A stretch of 13,917 bases of DNA from Kordiimonadaceae bacterium (GTDB lineage Bacteria; Pseudomonadota; Alphaproteobacteria; Sphingomonadales; Kordiimonadaceae), in NCBI GenBank assembly GCA_014238195.1, contig JABABO010000004.1, forward strand, positions 1 through 13,917. The letters run 5' to 3'. The position numbers and the translations under genes were made by a program. Positions 1 to 6,881 of this stretch are shown in pieces (position 1 is the first letter of the stretch; every line of letters starts with the position of its first letter). Below the pieces are notes generated by a model. That model saw only the letters and a program-made list of their open reading frames with translations. It was not told the DNA's origin and did no database searches.

Positions 1-2
1 AT

Positions 3-656
3 GGTCATGTGGCTGATCAGTTGATTGTGATGGCCCGCACCAGTGGTGAAACGGGTGATATTGACGGCTTAAGCATGTTTTTGGTTGACCGAAAAGCTTC
101 AGGCGTTGTTGTCGATCAGGTGAGCACAGCCGATAGCCGCACCTGGGCACGTGTCAGTTTAGAAGGTGTTAGCGTGGGCGAAGATGCGCTTGTCGGCGAA
201 GAAGGCAAAGCTGTTGCCTTGGAGCGTGGTATCGACATCGGGCGTATTGTCATTGCGGCAGAGCTTTTAGGCATCAGCGAGGAATGCTTAGCGCGCATTA
301 AGATGTATTTGCAAGAACGCAAACAGTTTGGTGTTTTAATCGGGACTTTCCAAGGCCTGCAACACCGTGCATCGCACCTCTTCACTGAAATTGAAGTGCT
401 ACGCTCAGCAGTTCTTGCAGCAGCGCAAGTCGCTGAAACAGACGCTGACTTAGCACTGCACGCCAGCATGGCCAAAGCAAAAGCCTGTCAGGTTGCTGAA
501 CTTGCAACAAATGAAGCAGTGCAAATGCATGGCGGCATGGGTATGACAGACGAATTTGACATGGGTTTGTTTATGAAGCGCGCGCGAACCCTGCAACATT
601 TGTACGGTGATTTTAATTATCACGCAGACCGTTTTGCACGCTATTCTGGTTATTAA
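3..656 (+). CDS. Acyl-CoA dehydrogenase, PimD-like (small subunit type), 5' truncated
   Basis: This is the C-terminal 217 residues of a flavin acyl-CoA dehydrogenase; the N-terminal domain lies before the window. The reading frame is open to the first base, and the GTG at 9 is only an internal Val codon. The visible part holds the end of the middle beta domain (LVGEEGKAVAL) and the C-terminal helical domain with RKQFGVLIGTFQGLQH and MHGGMGMTDEFDMG followed by KRAR. These match the family that includes the small subunit of pimeloyl-CoA dehydrogenase. The usual catalytic Glu of the YEGT motif is absent (LYGDFNYH instead). The isovaleryl-CoA-type position is also not Glu (IDIGRI where LDLERL is expected). 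Such subunits often pair with a large subunit encoded just upstream, which cannot be seen here. It probably forms an operon with the next acyl-CoA dehydrogenase, 105 bp downstream. The substrate is unknown. Confidence 0.9.
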   Translation, partial: GHVADQLIVMARTSGETGDIDGLSMFLVDRKASGVVVDQVSTADSRTWARVSLEGVSVGEDALVGEEGKAVALERGIDIGRIVIAAELLGISEECLARIKMYLQERKQFGVLIGTFQGLQHRASHLFTEIEVLRSAVLAAAQVAETDADLALHASMAKAKACQVAELATNEAVQMHGGMGMTDEFDMGLFMKRARTLQHLYGDFNYHADRFARYSGY

Positions 657-666
657 TTTTGTATGA

Positions 667-704
667 GTGTTGCCGTAAACTGGGGGTAGATATCAGGGCA
701 ACAC
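667..704 (+). promoter_or_regulatory. Intercistronic inverted repeat (hairpin)
   Basis: GTGTTGCC at 667-674 is perfectly complementary to GGCAACAC at 697-704, giving an 8-bp stem with a 22-nt loop. No T-run follows, so it is not an intrinsic terminator. It lies between two acyl-CoA dehydrogenase genes and could be an mRNA-processing or stabilising hairpin, or a binding site for a regulator. The inverted repeat is seen directly; its function is a guess. Confidence 0.4.
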
Positions 705-761
705 ACTGAACTTGTACGAGCTAAGCAAAAAGTAAATCGAAGTATATAAAGGGAAGTTACA

Positions 762-1991
762 ATGGACTTAGGATTATCTAAACGTGGGCAAGAACTGCGG
801 GACCGTGTCAGAACATTCATTAACGAAAAAGTTCTACCTGTTGAGCATGAATATTATTCGCTCGTAGGCGCAGACGGCGATATTTGGGACCAGACACCAC
901 GCCAGACTGAGATTTTAGAAGTTTTAAAAGCAGAAGCCCGAAAGCAAAATCTGTGGAATTTCTTTTTACCTAATTATGATGATGGCTTTGGTTTGTCTAA
1001 TGTTGAGTATGCCTATCTGGCGGAAGAAATGGGGCGTTCCCATCTGGCAAGCGAAAGCTTTAATTGCAGCGCACCAGACACGGGCAATATGGAAGTGATC
1101 GCCCGTTATGGTACTGATGATCACAAGAAGAAATGGTTAGAGCCATTGCTCGCAGGCGAAATTCGCTCTGCTTACGCTATGACAGAACCAGATATGGCAT
1201 CATCAGACGCCACAAACATTTCTATGAGCGCAGTTTTAGACGGTGACGAATGGGTTATTAACGGCGAGAAAATTTGGATATCTGGGGCGGGCGACAAACG
1301 CTGTAAAGTTCTGATCACAATGGTGAAAACTGACCCGGATGCACCGCGTAAATCGCAGCATAGTATGATTTTTGTGCCAGCAGACGCTAAAGGATTATCG
1401 ATTGTTCGTCCGATGGAAGTTTTTGGAAATCCCGATGCGCCGCACGGTCATATGCATTTGAAATTCGATAATGTACGGGTCCCAGCCGAATATTTGATCC
1501 TAGGCCGTGGTCGCGGTTTTGAAGTGGCACAAGGGCGTTTAGGCCCTGGCCGTATTCACCATTGTATGCGGTCAATCGGTGTTGCAGAAAAGGCCCTTGA
1601 TCTGTTGTGTAAACGGTCTGTGTCACGCTCAGCTTTTGGGAAGCCGCTCGCCAAACTTGGGGCAAACTATGATATCATTGCTGAATGCCGCCTAGAGATC
1701 GAAATGAACCGCCTGTTATGCTTGAAGGCTGCCTATATGATGGATACGCTGCCGATTGAACAGGCCCAGCCGTATATCTCGCAAGTTAAAGTATCAGCAC
1801 CGCGCATGTCGTTGAAAGTCATTGACGAATCTATGCAAATGCATGGGGGGTTAGGCGTTAGCCAAGACACACCACTGGCCGCAATGTATGCCAATCAGCG
1901 CACTTTGCGTTTTGCGGATGGCCCTGACGCGGTACACCGCATGGTCATTGCTAGGGAAGAGCTTAAAAAATATCGCTCTAACAGCGTTTAA
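762..1991 (+). CDS. Acyl-CoA dehydrogenase, ACAD10/ACAD11-like
   Basis: This complete 409-residue flavoprotein would oxidise an acyl-CoA to the 2-enoyl-CoA and pass electrons to electron-transferring flavoprotein. Order of parts: N-terminal helical domain with LPNYDDGFGLSNVEYA (69-84) and FNCSAPDTGNMEV (100-112); FAD-binding AYAMTEPDMASSDATN (137-152) and WISGAG (172-177); C-terminal domain with RSAFGKPL (289-296) and MHGGLGVSQDTPLA (360-373). The catalytic segment reads ADGPDAVHR (385-393), so Asp386 stands where YEGT-type enzymes have Glu. This pattern is typical of the ACAD10/11 branch. Human ACAD11 and ACAD10 act on long or 4-hydroxylated acyl chains after phosphorylation by a fused kinase domain; no kinase domain is present here. 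The ATG at 762 follows an AGGGAAG ribosome-binding site (749-755). The MaoC hydratase gene follows 49 bp later. The substrate is not determined by the sequence. Confidence 0.92.
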   Translation: MDLGLSKRGQELRDRVRTFINEKVLPVEHEYYSLVGADGDIWDQTPRQTEILEVLKAEARKQNLWNFFLPNYDDGFGLSNVEYAYLAEEMGRSHLASESFNCSAPDTGNMEVIARYGTDDHKKKWLEPLLAGEIRSAYAMTEPDMASSDATNISMSAVLDGDEWVINGEKIWISGAGDKRCKVLITMVKTDPDAPRKSQHSMIFVPADAKGLSIVRPMEVFGNPDAPHGHMHLKFDNVRVPAEYLILGRGRGFEVAQGRLGPGRIHHCMRSIGVAEKALDLLCKRSVSRSAFGKPLAKLGANYDIIAECRLEIEMNRLLCLKAAYMMDTLPIEQAQPYISQVKVSAPRMSLKVIDESMQMHGGLGVSQDTPLAAMYANQRTLRFADGPDAVHRMVIAREELKKYRSNSV

Positions 1992-2040
1992 AGTGCGATA
2001 AACAAAATAGTAAAACAAAGACTTAAAACGGAGAGTTAAC

Positions 2041-2505
2041 ATGTCAACGATAACAAAAATAGAAAATGTTGAAGACTTTATCGGACAGGAAACAGGCGTG
2101 GGGGACTGGGTCGTAATGTCGCAGGATCGCATCAACCAATTTGCTGACGTAACAGAAGACCACCAATTTATCCATATTGATGTAGACCGCGCTAAAGAAA
2201 CTATGTTCGGTGGCACAATCGCTCATGGGTTTCTAACACTTTCAATGCTTGCTAAGCTTTGCGAAGACGCGATCTTAGGGATCGAAGGGACGACCATGGG
2301 TGTGAATTATGGTTTTGAAAGCGTGCGCTTTTTGGCACCAGTTCCATCAGGCAGTCGTATCCGCGCCCGCGCAGAATTGACAGAAGCAACAGTAAAAGGC
2401 GGCGGTAAGCGCGTCTTGCTCAACTCAAAAATCACCGTAGAAATCGAAGGGTCGGACCGTCCAGCATTGATTGCACAGTGGCTAACAATGGCAATGACAG
2501 GTTAG
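2041..2505 (+). CDS. MaoC-family enoyl-CoA hydratase (NodN/Rv0130-like)
   Basis: This 154-residue single hot-dog-fold protein is probably an (R)-specific enoyl-CoA hydratase, adding water to 2-enoyl-CoA to give (R)-3-hydroxyacyl-CoA. The hydratase-2 signature is visible as FADVTEDHQFIHID (35-48), with Asp40 and His45 as the likely catalytic pair, followed by FGGTIAHGFLTLSML (56-70) in the substrate-binding helix. The DHQFIH form, rather than DxNPxH, is typical of the NodN/Rv0130 subgroup. The length is normal for a stand-alone hydratase. The ATG at 2041 has a GGAGAG site (2030-2035) 5 bases upstream. It sits between an acyl-CoA dehydrogenase and an SDR of (R)-3-hydroxyacyl-CoA dehydrogenase type, which supports the stereochemical assignment. 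NodN-like names also occur for this family, but context favours beta-oxidation. Confidence 0.9.
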   Translation: MSTITKIENVEDFIGQETGVGDWVVMSQDRINQFADVTEDHQFIHIDVDRAKETMFGGTIAHGFLTLSMLAKLCEDAILGIEGTTMGVNYGFESVRFLAPVPSGSRIRARAELTEATVKGGGKRVLLNSKITVEIEGSDRPALIAQWLTMAMTG

Positions 2506-2544
2506 GTCACCCCATAGGTTTTGACCATATTAGTAAAGTTTTTC

Positions 2545-2550
2545 GGGAGA
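2545..2550 (+). promoter_or_regulatory. Ribosome-binding site fixing the SDR start
   Basis: GGGAGA lies 8 bases before the ATG at 2559. The frame stays open upstream to an ATG at 2478, which would overlap the end of the hydratase gene and add 27 residues unlike an SDR N-terminus. The Shine-Dalgarno sequence and the SDR fold start (MSIRYDDRVAIVTGAGGG) both favour 2559. Confidence 0.7.
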
Positions 2551-2558
2551 AGATAAGT

Positions 2559-3479
2559 ATGTCTATTCGTTATGATGACCGTGTTGCAATCGTAACAGGT
2601 GCAGGCGGCGGCCTTGGCAAGGAACACGCATTGGCTCTTGCTGCACGTGGTGCAAAAGTTGTTGTGAATGATTTGGGCGGTGATGTGCATGGTGAAGGCG
2701 GCTCGGCGAGTGCGGCACAAGCCGTTGTTGATGAAATCGTTGCGGCTGGCGGCGAAGCGATTGCGCATGGTGCCAATGTTTGCAATGTTGATGAAGTGGC
2801 TGATATGGTGAAAACCACGATGAATAAGTGGGGACGTATTGATATTCTGGTCAATAATGCAGGCATTTTACGTGACAAATCTTTTGCTAAGATGGATCAC
2901 AGCGATTTCAATATGGTTGTCAGCGTTCATTTAACGGGATCAATGAATTGTACAAAGGCAGTATGGGACATTATGCGCGATCAAGCCTATGGGCGGATTG
3001 TTATGACAACATCTTCCTCGGGCCTGTATGGTAATTTTGGTCAGGCCAACTATGGGGCTGCAAAACTAGCCCTGGTTGGTTTTATGAACACCCTATGTAT
3101 GGAAGGTACTAAGTATAATATTCATGTTAATTGCTTAGCGCCTGTGGCTGCAACCCGCATGACCGAAGGCTTAATGCCAGCGGCTGCGCTAGATCTGCTT
3201 AAGCCAGAGCTAGTAACCCCAGCGGTGTTATTTATGGCAGCCGAGGAAGGGCCAAACCGTGCTGTTATCGCAGCTGGTGCTGGTGGGTTCGCCCGTGCTG
3301 TCATTACAGAAACATCGGGGATGTCGTTTGCAGGCGTGGATGCAACCCCTGAAAATATTGCAGCAAATTGGGATGAAATATCTGATGCCAGTACTGGGGC
3401 AGAATATAAAGGTGGAAACGAGCAATCGATGAAGTTTCTTGCCCGGGCTGCAGAAATTGCGGGCGTGAAATTTGGTTAA
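2559..3479 (+). CDS. SDR 3-hydroxyacyl-CoA dehydrogenase, HSD17B4/MFE-2 dehydrogenase-domain type
   Basis: This 306-residue short-chain dehydrogenase resembles the N-terminal domain of peroxisomal multifunctional enzyme 2. It likely oxidises (R)-3-hydroxyacyl-CoA to 3-ketoacyl-CoA. Visible features are the nucleotide-binding TGAGGGLG (13-20); VVVNDLGGD (34-42), where Asp38 after the second beta strand favours NAD over NADP; NNAG (99-102); and catalytic Ser152, Tyr165 and Lys169 in TTSSSGLYGNFGQANYGAAK (150-169). The C-terminal extension beyond a classical 250-residue SDR contains SFAGVDATPENIAANWDEIS, similar to the same region of HSD17B4. It follows the MaoC hydratase by 53 bp and precedes a thiolase, so hydratase and dehydrogenase, fused in MFE-2, are separate proteins here. 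NAD preference and (R) stereospecificity are inferred from the family. Confidence 0.92.
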   Translation: MSIRYDDRVAIVTGAGGGLGKEHALALAARGAKVVVNDLGGDVHGEGGSASAAQAVVDEIVAAGGEAIAHGANVCNVDEVADMVKTTMNKWGRIDILVNNAGILRDKSFAKMDHSDFNMVVSVHLTGSMNCTKAVWDIMRDQAYGRIVMTTSSSGLYGNFGQANYGAAKLALVGFMNTLCMEGTKYNIHVNCLAPVAATRMTEGLMPAAALDLLKPELVTPAVLFMAAEEGPNRAVIAAGAGGFARAVITETSGMSFAGVDATPENIAANWDEISDASTGAEYKGGNEQSMKFLARAAEIAGVKFG

Positions 3480-3524
3480 TCACAATCGTCCAGTGCAAAG
3501 TCATTATTAATTAAGGAGATCGCC

Positions 3525-4706
3525 ATGCGCGAAGCTGTTATTGTATCCACCGCACGTACCCCCATTGGTCGGGCTTATCGTGGTTCCCTGAATGCAACAC
3601 AAGGGCCGACACTTGGTGGTCACGCTATCGAACATGCAGTTAAACGGGCTGGTATCGAAGGGGCAGAGGTCGAAGATGTTATTATGGGCTGTGCTTTGCC
3701 GCAAGGCTCTACAAGCCCTAATATTGGCCGTTTGGCGGCACTACGGGGTGGGTTACCTGCCACAGTGTCAGGTATGACACTGGACCGGCAATGTTCTAGC
3801 GGAATGATGGCGATTGCCACAGCAGCAAAGCAAATTGTCCAAGACGGTATGGATGTTGCCATTGGTGGTGGGCTTGATAGCATCAGCCTTGTACAAACTA
3901 AAGATATGAATATATCGCACATGGTGGATAAAAGCTTGGTTGCTATGCATAAGAATATTTATATGCCAATGCTGCAAACAGCCGAAGTGGTGGCTGATCG
4001 TTACGGTGTATCCCGCAGTGCAATGGATGAATATGGCCTGCAAAGCCAGCAACGCACGGCGGCTGGGCAACAAGCAGGTCATTTTGGTGATGAAATCGCC
4101 CCAATTACCACAAACATGGGCATGATGAATAAGGAAACTGGCGAAGTCAGTTTCCATGAAGTGACGCTGAGCAAAGACGAAGGCAACCGCCCTGAAACCA
4201 CACTTGAAGGATTGCAAGGGTTAAAAACTGTTATTGAAGGCGGTACGATTACCGCTGGAAATGCTTCGCAGTTATCTGATGGGGCCTCGGCGAGCGTGCT
4301 GATGGAACGCGCTGTTGCTGAAAAGAAAGGCTTAAATCCACTGGGTATCTATCGCGGCCTGGCGGTGACAGGCTGTGAGCCTGATGAAATGGGTATCGGC
4401 CCCATTTATGCCATTCCAAAATTGCTTGAGAAAAACGGTTTAACTATGGATGACATTGGCCTGTGGGAGCTGAACGAAGCGTTTTCTGTGCAAGTTTTAT
4501 ATTGCCGTGACAAACTTGGTATTCCTAACGAATTGATGAATGTCAATGGCGGCGCGATTTCCATTGGTCACCCTTATGGTATGTCGGGGGCGCGTATGGT
4601 AGGGCACGCTTTGATCGAAGGCAAACGGCGCGGCGCTAAATATGTTGTCTGCACGATGTGCGTTGGCGGTGGTATGGGTGCTGCTGGCTTATTTGAAGTC
4701 GTATAG
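3525..4706 (+). CDS. Thiolase (acetyl-CoA C-acyltransferase)
   Basis: This 393-residue enzyme has the usual length of a bacterial thiolase and would cleave 3-ketoacyl-CoA with CoA, releasing acetyl-CoA (or propionyl-CoA from methyl-branched chains). The nucleophile is Cys90 in LDRQCSSGM (86-94). The second half has NEAF, His349 in NGGAISIGHPYGMSGAR, and the second active-site cysteine Cys379 in CVGGGMG near the C-terminus. All four active-site loops are intact. The start at 3525 is supported by AAGGAG (3513-3518) 6 bases upstream. It is the last gene of the first beta-oxidation block and is followed by an intrinsic terminator. The degradative role comes from context; a biosynthetic acetoacetyl-CoA thiolase cannot be excluded by sequence alone. 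Chain-length preference is unknown. Confidence 0.93.
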   Translation: MREAVIVSTARTPIGRAYRGSLNATQGPTLGGHAIEHAVKRAGIEGAEVEDVIMGCALPQGSTSPNIGRLAALRGGLPATVSGMTLDRQCSSGMMAIATAAKQIVQDGMDVAIGGGLDSISLVQTKDMNISHMVDKSLVAMHKNIYMPMLQTAEVVADRYGVSRSAMDEYGLQSQQRTAAGQQAGHFGDEIAPITTNMGMMNKETGEVSFHEVTLSKDEGNRPETTLEGLQGLKTVIEGGTITAGNASQLSDGASASVLMERAVAEKKGLNPLGIYRGLAVTGCEPDEMGIGPIYAIPKLLEKNGLTMDDIGLWELNEAFSVQVLYCRDKLGIPNELMNVNGGAISIGHPYGMSGARMVGHALIEGKRRGAKYVVCTMCVGGGMGAAGLFEVV

Positions 4707-4721
4707 GGTATAAAAGATAAT
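4693..4721 (+). promoter_or_regulatory. Candidate sigma70-type promoter for the second operon
   Basis: TTGAAG (4693-4698, 4 of 6 to consensus) and GATAAT (4716-4721, 5 of 6) are separated by exactly 17 bases. The -35 overlaps the last codons of the thiolase gene. A start near 4728 would lie inside the left arm of the terminator hairpin, so this promoter's transcripts would lack a complete hairpin. It is a motif match only. Confidence 0.35.
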
Positions 4722-4722
4722 T

Positions 4723-4748
4723 AAAGGTGGCTAGCAGGCCGCCTTTTT
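4723..4748 (+). terminator. Rho-independent terminator after the thiolase gene
   Basis: AAAGGTGGC (4723-4731) pairs with GCCGCCTTT (4738-4746), giving a 9-bp stem with one G-U wobble around a 6-nt loop (TAGCAG). The right arm runs into five consecutive T residues (4744-4748). It begins 17 bases after the thiolase stop and 25 bases before the next gene's start codon, marking the likely end of the first transcription unit. Read-through into the next gene remains possible. Confidence 0.7.
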
Positions 4749-4770
4749 CCGTTTCAAAAAGGGAAAACAG

Positions 4771-5745
4771 ATGAAAGCAGTGATGTGTAGTGAATTAGGT
4801 CTCGCTGATAAATTGACAATAGAAGATGTCGGTGCACCAGAAGCAGGCAAGGGCGAAGTTTTAGTTGATGTGAAAGCAGCTGGTCTGAATTTCCCTGATA
4901 CACTGATAATTCAAGGAAAATACCAAATCCGACCTGAGCTACCTTTTACCCCTGGCGGCGAAGGTGCAGGCATTGTTGAAGCGGTCGGCGAAGGGGTGAA
5001 CACTGTTAAGGTAGGGGACAGGGTGCTTTTTAACTCTCAGGTCGGTGCCTTTGCGGAAAAAGTTGTGACATCTGCGTTTCAAGTGATGCCCATCCCTGAT
5101 CATATGAGTTTCGAGGTAGCCGCAGGTTTTACAATCACATACGGTACAAGCTACCATGGGTTAAAGCAGCGTGCTGAACTGAAAGCTGGTGAGACTGTCT
5201 TGGTTCTTGGTGCGGCTGGCGGGGTAGGGCTTGCAACGGTTGAACTTGCAAAAGCCATGGGTGCAACGGTGATCGCAGCTGCGAGCACTGATGAAAAGCT
5301 TGCAGTTTGTACCACAGCGGGTGCCGACCACGTCATAAATTATACCAACGATAGCTTAAAAGAGAAAATTAAAGAACTAACAGGCGGCAAAGGCGTGGAT
5401 GTTGTATATGATCCCGTTGGTGGTGATTTCACGGAAATTGCTGTGCGCTCAATGGCCCCTGGAGGGCGCTTATTGGTTATTGGTTTTGCAGCAGGTGATA
5501 TCCCGCATATTCCGATTAATTTATTGTTGCTGAAACAGTGTGCTTTGGTGGGTGTGTTCTGGGGTGCTTGGGCTTCTAAAAACCCTATGGTGCATGTACA
5601 GAACATGATGGAAATGTTTGCTATGCTAAAAGATGGCAAGCTAGATCCACTGGTTGATGATGAATATGCCCTAGGTGATGTTACAGCGGCCTATGCTTGC
5701 CTAACAGAACGCCGCGCAAAAGGTAAAGTCATCTTGAAGCCATAG
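4771..5745 (+). CDS. Zinc-less MDR oxidoreductase, NADPH:quinone oxidoreductase-like
   Basis: This 324-residue protein belongs to the medium-chain dehydrogenase/reductase superfamily. It has an N-terminal GroES-like domain (about 1-110) with AAGLNFPDTLIIQGKYQ (36-52) and GGEGAGIVEAVGEGV (62-76). A Rossmann domain follows with GAAGGVGLA (147-155) and GADHVINY. The cysteine that binds catalytic zinc in alcohol dehydrogenases is replaced by Asn40, and no structural-zinc cysteine cluster is present, so this is a quinone oxidoreductase/enoyl reductase-type enzyme using NADPH. The start at 4771 has AAGGGA (4759-4764) in front. In this setting it may reduce a quinone, an electrophilic enone or an enoyl-CoA as an auxiliary step of lipid breakdown. 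The exact substrate cannot be read from the sequence. The next gene begins 24 bp after its stop. Confidence 0.88.
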   Translation: MKAVMCSELGLADKLTIEDVGAPEAGKGEVLVDVKAAGLNFPDTLIIQGKYQIRPELPFTPGGEGAGIVEAVGEGVNTVKVGDRVLFNSQVGAFAEKVVTSAFQVMPIPDHMSFEVAAGFTITYGTSYHGLKQRAELKAGETVLVLGAAGGVGLATVELAKAMGATVIAAASTDEKLAVCTTAGADHVINYTNDSLKEKIKELTGGKGVDVVYDPVGGDFTEIAVRSMAPGGRLLVIGFAAGDIPHIPINLLLLKQCALVGVFWGAWASKNPMVHVQNMMEMFAMLKDGKLDPLVDDEYALGDVTAAYACLTERRAKGKVILKP

Positions 5746-5769
5746 TCACTGGGAACGTGCTAGTAAACA

Positions 5770-6837
5770 ATGAAAGCCCTTAGACTTATTGCTGGGAAAA
5801 CAGCGCGAAAACGCATTGAGGATCAGGGGCTTACCCCTGATCTCGTCCGACTGGTCTTGGGGGCTAGCGGCGGCCCTAAATGGTTGATATTGCAGGAGCT
5901 TGACCAGTATATATTTGGGCATTGGTTGCCGCAAAATTCGCACAAAATTGATTTAATTGGCTCGTCTATTGGGGCTTGGCGCATGGCCTGTGCTGCGCAT
6001 CCTGAACCAGATAAAATGTGTCAGCATTTCAAAGAAATATATTTTGCCACAACGTATGAAGACGGTTTAAGTATACTTGAACTGACACAGTCGTTTTATG
6101 GTTTCTTGCATAAAATTTTTAGTGACAATGATAAAAAGCGCATTACCAGTAACCCTAAGCGTAATCTGCATATTGTTTCAGTTAAGGGTAAGGGGCTTGC
6201 AGCCGCTAAAAATCCTTATATTGAAACGCTGGGCATTGCCATTGCTGCCGCACGGAATTTCCAAAGCCGTGAAAATTTGATAAAATATTATCAACGCGTC
6301 GTTTTGCACAGTCATGCTGATATTGCTTTAAGCGATCAATGGGCTGACTATGACCGCATCAATAGCCGTCTAACTTGGGATGTTTTTGCTGATGCTTTAA
6401 TGGCGAGTGGTTCGATTCCCTTTGTAAGTGATGCTGTTAGAAATTTAGGGGGGCTAGGCAATGGCATATTCAGGGATGGGGGTATCATTGATTATCATTT
6501 TGATAGTCCTTTCAGGCTGGAGGAGGGCATAATATTATACCCCCATTTTTATAGCCACATTGTGCCAGGGTGGTTTGATAAAAGCCGTAAAACGCGGCGG
6601 GCAAAGGGAGAAACTTTTGACCATATGCTGATGCTTGCCCCAAGTGATGCATGTGTGGCGAGCTTGCCGTATGGTAAAATTCCAGACCGTAAAAACTTCC
6701 GTGATATGGATGATGCAACGCGTATAAAATATTGGCAGAAAGTAGTGGCCCATAGTCAGCGATTAGCAGAAGAATTTCAGTCATTAGTTGACCAACCAGA
6801 AAAGCTGATAGATAGTTTAGAAGACGCACCTGAGTAA
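5770..6837 (+). CDS. Patatin-like phospholipase/acyl hydrolase
   Basis: This 355-residue protein has the layout of a patatin-like serine hydrolase: an oxyanion-type loop GASGGPKW (31-38), the nucleophile elbow GSSIG (64-68) with Ser66, and DGG (236-238) with Asp236, which would complete the Ser-Asp dyad. There is no signal peptide or membrane segment, so it should act in the cytoplasm, probably hydrolysing acyl esters of phospholipids or other lipids. The oxyanion loop is GASGGPK rather than the usual GGGxRG. The upstream gene ends 24 bp before it, and a FadD-type ligase follows, which suggests that released fatty acids are activated to CoA esters. The ribosome-binding site is weak (GGGAA, 5751-5755, 14 bases before the ATG), so translation may partly depend on the upstream gene. 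Substrate and activity are inferred from motifs. Confidence 0.82.
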   Translation: MKALRLIAGKTARKRIEDQGLTPDLVRLVLGASGGPKWLILQELDQYIFGHWLPQNSHKIDLIGSSIGAWRMACAAHPEPDKMCQHFKEIYFATTYEDGLSILELTQSFYGFLHKIFSDNDKKRITSNPKRNLHIVSVKGKGLAAAKNPYIETLGIAIAAARNFQSRENLIKYYQRVVLHSHADIALSDQWADYDRINSRLTWDVFADALMASGSIPFVSDAVRNLGGLGNGIFRDGGIIDYHFDSPFRLEEGIILYPHFYSHIVPGWFDKSRKTRRAKGETFDHMLMLAPSDACVASLPYGKIPDRKNFRDMDDATRIKYWQKVVAHSQRLAEEFQSLVDQPEKLIDSLEDAPE

Positions 6838-6870
6838 AGAGTAAGAACCGTTATAGAAACCACTTGACCA

Positions 6871-6876
6871 GAGAGA
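6871..6876 (+). promoter_or_regulatory. Ribosome-binding site fixing the FadD start
   Basis: GAGAGA lies 5 bases before the ATG at 6882. The frame stays open to a TTG at 6864, but that start has no good ribosome-binding site and would place this purine run inside the gene. The ATG is preferred. Confidence 0.6.
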
Positions 6877-6881
6877 ATACA

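Noticed and set aside
743..750. TATATAAA as a -10 promoter element before the second acyl-CoA dehydrogenase
   Set aside because: It abuts the ribosome-binding site, so a transcript starting there would lack it, and no matching -35 was seen.
2478..2558. Longer N-terminus for the HSD17B4-like SDR from an ATG at 2478
   Set aside because: It would overlap the hydratase gene, adds residues with no SDR character, and the GGGAGA site clearly serves the ATG at 2559.
3768..4217. Antisense open frames inside the thiolase gene and similar shadows in other genes
   Set aside because: They lie opposite strongly conserved coding sequence, have no ribosome-binding sites or recognisable domains, and are explained by codon bias of the real genes.
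6864..6881. TTG start at 6864 for the FadD ligase
   Set aside because: It lacks a good ribosome-binding site, and the ATG at 6882 has GAGAGA at proper spacing.
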